Source: Clostridiales bacterium
GTDB lineage: Bacteria; Bacillota; Clostridia; Oscillospirales; CAG-272
Assembly: GCA_012511425.1 (NCBI GenBank)
Contig: JAAZGC010000208.1
Coordinates: 1-8,164, forward strand
Direction of reading: 5' to 3'
DNA: 8,164 nucleotides
Shown: in pieces, positions 6,293 through 8,164 of the stretch
How positions within the stretch are numbered: position 1 is the first letter of the stretch
How the letters are laid out: every line of letters starts with the position of its first letter
Made by a program: the position numbers and the translations under genes
Notes under the pieces: generated by a model
The model's database searches: none
The model's input: only the letters and a program-made list of their open reading frames with translations
Told to the model about the DNA's origin: nothing

Positions 6293-7135
6293 TTAAACCA
6301 AAAGCGGAACCATCACCGGCCTGCCGCCGATATAAATGGTTATTTCTTTGAAACCGATCTCTTGCAGCATTGAAAGCGTTTCCTTAATTCCGACTCCTAC
6401 CTGCGATACCGCATGCGCATCGGAGCCGACGGTTATAAGCCTTCCTCCGAGATTATAATAAAACTCAACCAAACATCTGTCCGGCATAGTGCGCTTATCC
6501 GGATCCGGTGATATCGGCGCTTTATGCCAGCCCGAAGTGTTGACTTCGAGAGCTATATCCCGCTCAATAATTCTTCTGAAAATCTTCTCGATTTTTGGTA
6601 AAAAAGATTCGTATGAAAAATCGTGACCGCCGCGGCGAATATATCTCATCGGGTAATTAATATGTGCAAGGGAAGATATATACTCGAAATCGAGCATATC
6701 ATATATCTCGTCGAGGCTGCGCGCAAAGAATTTCATGCATATGTCTGTATCTATGACCGAAAAATCCATAAATGAGAAATCGGGAGATTTCTTTAAATTG
6801 TGAAGCGAACCCAAAACAAAGTCAAAACCGTATTTTTCAATCAGTCCGCGAGCCTGATCGGAGTAAAGATGCCCTTCTCCCAATTCGATTCCATAAATCA
6901 GAGTCAGTTTGCCGTCATATTTCTCTTTGGAGACTGATATCGCTTTGTAAATATTCTCGGCGTCATAGGGAGTGTATAATCCTTCGATGACGTTATCATA
7001 ATCGCAATGGTCGGTTATTGCAAGTGCGCTCAATCCGCGCTCCACTGCGCTTGCGCACATTGCATCTACGGAGTGTTTGGCATCAAAAGAAAAATTTGTG
7101 TGAGAATGGCAATCTGCAAAACAATTAAGCTTCAT
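6293..7135 (-). CDS. PHP-domain phosphoesterase, histidinol-phosphatase-like
   Basis: This 280-residue metal-dependent phosphoesterase of the PHP family is the first gene of the minus-strand operon. The metal-site motifs appear in order: DCHSH (8-12) with His10/His12, FSFDAKHS (16-22) with Asp19, AITDHCDY (39-46) with His43, YGIELGE (81-87) with Glu84, GSLHNL (109-114) with His112, LAHINYP (156-162) with His158, and GSDAH (237-241) with Asp239/His241. The set is complete for a trinuclear PHP site. Its size and sequence resemble the HisK-type histidinol-phosphatases (histidine biosynthesis, removal of phosphate from L-histidinol phosphate), but no other his gene lies nearby and related PHP proteins act on other phosphoesters, so the substrate is open. 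RBS GAAGGAAG (7150-7143) precedes the ATG; a promoter lies about 30 bp upstream. No signal peptide, so cytoplasmic. Confidence 0.9.
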   Translation of the reverse strand: MKLNCFADCHSHTNFSFDAKHSVDAMCASAVERGLSALAITDHCDYDNVIEGLYTPYDAENIYKAISVSKEKYDGKLTLIYGIELGEGHLYSDQARGLIEKYGFDFVLGSLHNLKKSPDFSFMDFSVIDTDICMKFFARSLDEIYDMLDFEYISSLAHINYPMRYIRRGGHDFSYESFLPKIEKIFRRIIERDIALEVNTSGWHKAPISPDPDKRTMPDRCLVEFYYNLGGRLITVGSDAHAVSQVGVGIKETLSMLQEIGFKEITIYIGGRPVMVPLLV

Positions 7136-7166
7136 AATACATCTTCCTTCATTTGGCTCGCTATTT

Positions 7167-7195
7167 AGTATATCAGAAAAATGTCAAGTTTCAAA
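7167..7195 (-). promoter_or_regulatory. Promoter of the PHP-Lrp-aminotransferase operon
   Basis: On the minus strand, TTTGAA (7195-7190) and TATACT (7172-7167) are 17 bp apart, and TG at 7175-7174 makes an extended -10 (TGATATACT). Transcription would begin near 7160, leaving a leader of about 25 nt that contains the RBS. A perfect TTGACA also occurs at 7187-7182, but no -10 lies at a suitable distance from it. Confidence 0.65.
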
Positions 7196-7198
7196 CTG

Positions 7199-7220
7199 TT
7201 TTATTGTTAATTTTATTGTT
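7199..7220. repeat. 10-bp direct repeat between divergent promoters
   Basis: TTTTATTGTT occurs at 7199-7208 and again at 7211-7220, a 12-bp period. The pair fills the space between the two outward-facing -35 boxes (7190-7195 minus, 7219-7224 plus), and the second copy overlaps the plus-strand -35 by two bases. It may be a regulator binding site serving both operons, or simply AT-rich promoter DNA. Confidence 0.6.
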
Positions 7221-7247
7221 GATATTTCACGCTTAATGTGGTATAAT
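7219..7247 (+). promoter_or_regulatory. Strong promoter of the TIM-barrel / uronate isomerase operon
   Basis: TTGATA (7219-7224) and TATAAT (7242-7247) are separated by 17 bp, with TGG (7239-7241) giving an extended -10. This is close to the sigma-70/sigma-A consensus. Transcription would begin near 7254, about 26 nt before the ATG at 7280. Confidence 0.85.
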
Positions 7248-7279
7248 TAAAAAAATCAACTCTTTGCATAGGTGATATT

Positions 7280-8095
7280 ATGCAAAATAAAATATATTGT
7301 TCAACCGGCTGCCTGATATCAAGAAAAAACAACCGCAACTGGCGTCTTTTGAAGGATTGGCACACAAAAATCTCTGCCGACGCTTTTGAATTCATGATGC
7401 TCGATTCATATTACGGTCAGGAAAAGGAAATTGTAAATGAGCTGCTTTCCTGCGGAATGAGCTTTCCGGTTTTTCATCTGAATAAGGAAATAGGCACGCT
7501 TATAAGCGACGGTTATTACGAAGACGCACTTTATATGCTCTCAAAAGATCTGGCTTTTGCTTCAAGCCTCGGTTCTGAGCGAGCAGTCCTTCATCTTTGG
7601 GGAGGAGTTACTTCGGACAGCAGATTCGAACGTAATCTTGAAGCCTGTTCTGCAGTTCTTGAGGCTGCGCATGATTCGGGAATAGAAATTCTGATAGAAA
7701 ATGTCCCTTGCTCCGCCTCCGATCCGTTAACCCGATGGGCGATGATCAGCGAGAAGTTTCCAAATCAGAAATTCATCTTTGACACCCGTTTCGGCGGTCT
7801 TCATGACCAGCTTTCAAAGTTTGCATCTTCCGAAATGGTAGATAACGGTTCGGTATTACACCTGCATATTTCCGATTACACAGGTCCCGTGATGAGTTTT
7901 GCGGCATTAAGACCTATTTTGCATCCGCATGAGGGAATAATAGATTTTGAATCCTTCTTTTCTTCAATAAAAATGAGATATCACGGTACTCTTACCCTTG
8001 AAGCGCCGGTTGTACGCGAAGACGGCTCATCCGATCTCGACAAGCTCAATAACACACTTGACTTCATAAAAATGAGTTTAAACCAAAGAAAGTGA
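7280..8095 (+). CDS. Xylose-isomerase-like TIM-barrel protein (sugar isomerase/epimerase)
   Basis: This 271-residue cytoplasmic protein belongs to the AP-endonuclease-2 / xylose isomerase-like TIM-barrel superfamily, whose members isomerise or epimerise keto-sugars, or act on DNA or inositols, with a divalent metal. Likely metal and catalytic residues are Glu140 in ILIENVP (137-143), Asp168 in FIFDTRFGGLH (165-175) with His175, His194/His196 in LHLHISDY (193-200), the HPHEGIIDFESFF loop (215-227), and Glu241 in LTLEAPV (238-244). The overall pattern (glutamate, aspartate, histidine, glutamate at the barrel's C-terminal ends) is that of the family. RBS AGGTG (7270-7274) lies 5 nt before the ATG, behind a strong promoter. 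The next gene begins 11 nt downstream and looks like uronate isomerase, so a role in hexuronate or related sugar catabolism is plausible. The exact reaction cannot be assigned from sequence. Confidence 0.85.
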   Translation: MQNKIYCSTGCLISRKNNRNWRLLKDWHTKISADAFEFMMLDSYYGQEKEIVNELLSCGMSFPVFHLNKEIGTLISDGYYEDALYMLSKDLAFASSLGSERAVLHLWGGVTSDSRFERNLEACSAVLEAAHDSGIEILIENVPCSASDPLTRWAMISEKFPNQKFIFDTRFGGLHDQLSKFASSEMVDNGSVLHLHISDYTGPVMSFAALRPILHPHEGIIDFESFFSSIKMRYHGTLTLEAPVVREDGSSDLDKLNNTLDFIKMSLNQRK

Positions 8096-8106
8096 GATTA
8101 ACAGAT

Positions 8107-8164
8107 ATGAAAAACAAACCGAAAAGATTCATGGGCAAAAACTTCCTGCTCGACAGCTATATGG
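8107..8164 (+). CDS. uxaC: Probable uronate isomerase, N-terminus only (3' partial)
   Basis: Only the first 19 codons are in the window. The start MKNKPKRFMGKNFLLDSYM contains FMGKNFLL near the N-terminus, which matches the conserved beginning of uronate (glucuronate/galacturonate) isomerases as I recall it from the B. subtilis and E. coli proteins (FM..[ND]FLL). That enzyme converts D-glucuronate to D-fructuronate and D-galacturonate to D-tagaturonate in the cytoplasm. The ATG is 11 nt after the TIM-barrel stop, in the same direction, so it is probably co-transcribed. The RBS is weak (GTGAG, 8092-8096, about 10 nt upstream). With so few residues the name is tentative; the diagnostic metal motif DYHCHL would lie beyond the window edge. 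Confidence 0.5.
   Translation, partial: MKNKPKRFMGKNFLLDSYM

Noticed and set aside
7182..7187. Minus-strand TTGACA as -35 of the PHP operon
   Set aside because: The perfect hexamer has no -10 at 16-18 bp (the base run there is ATAGCG); TTTGAA-17-TATACT with extended -10 fits better.
7213..7395. 60-codon minus-strand frame across the divergent promoter region
   Set aside because: It overlaps the start of the TIM-barrel gene and its promoter, has no RBS, and its translation shows no recognisable feature.
1..8164. CRISPR array, transposon, phage genes, toxin-antitoxin or other defence system
   Set aside because: No spaced repeats, transposase, integrase, recombinase or toxin-like small genes were seen on either strand; all genes have ordinary metabolic or transport affinities.

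Overview
The window looks like a piece of chromosome from an anaerobic Clostridia-type Firmicute, possibly a gut or rumen member of the Oscillospiraceae/Ruminococcaceae. Three things suggest this: purine-rich Shine-Dalgarno sites (AAAGGA, GAAGGAGA, GAAGGAAG) at tight spacing, sigma-A-like promoters with extended -10 elements, and gene types common in carbohydrate-degrading Clostridia. The taxonomy is inference; no rRNA or other marker gene is present. I see no insertion sequence, phage gene, tRNA, CRISPR array or defence cassette.

Layout. (1) At 1-2077 (+) lies the end of a glycan-degradation operon: an Asp-box (sialidase-like) beta-propeller protein cut by the window edge, coupled through a TAATG stop/start overlap to a GH5 glycoside hydrolase without a signal peptide. 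(2) At 2078-2235 is an AT-rich spacer with a candidate promoter and a perfect 41-nt hairpin/palindrome (19-bp arms, 3-nt loop). (3) At 2236-4574 (+) is a two-gene ABC exporter-type operon, an ATPase and a 12-TM permease joined by an ATGA overlap. It ends in a strong hairpin terminator at 4584-4618 that probably also serves the convergent operon. (4) At 4622-7135 (-), in transcription order, are a PHP-family phosphoesterase (histidinol-phosphatase-like), an Lrp/AsnC-family regulator and a class I PLP aminotransferase, packed as one operon. (5) At 7136-7279 is a divergent promoter region with a good promoter on each strand and a 10-bp direct repeat between the two -35 boxes. (6) At 7280-8164 (+) are a xylose-isomerase-like TIM-barrel protein and the first codons of a probable uronate isomerase (uxaC).

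How the genes may work together. The two ends of the window concern sugars: glycan cleavage on the left, and sugar or uronate isomerisation on the right. The minus-strand operon pairs an Lrp-type amino-acid sensor with the aminotransferase it probably controls. The ABC pair is an export-type system of unknown substrate. I found no convincing new multi-gene system. The least explained items are the 2165-2205 palindrome in the ABC leader, the repeat inside the divergent promoter region, and the association of PHP, Lrp and aminotransferase genes without other amino-acid biosynthesis genes.
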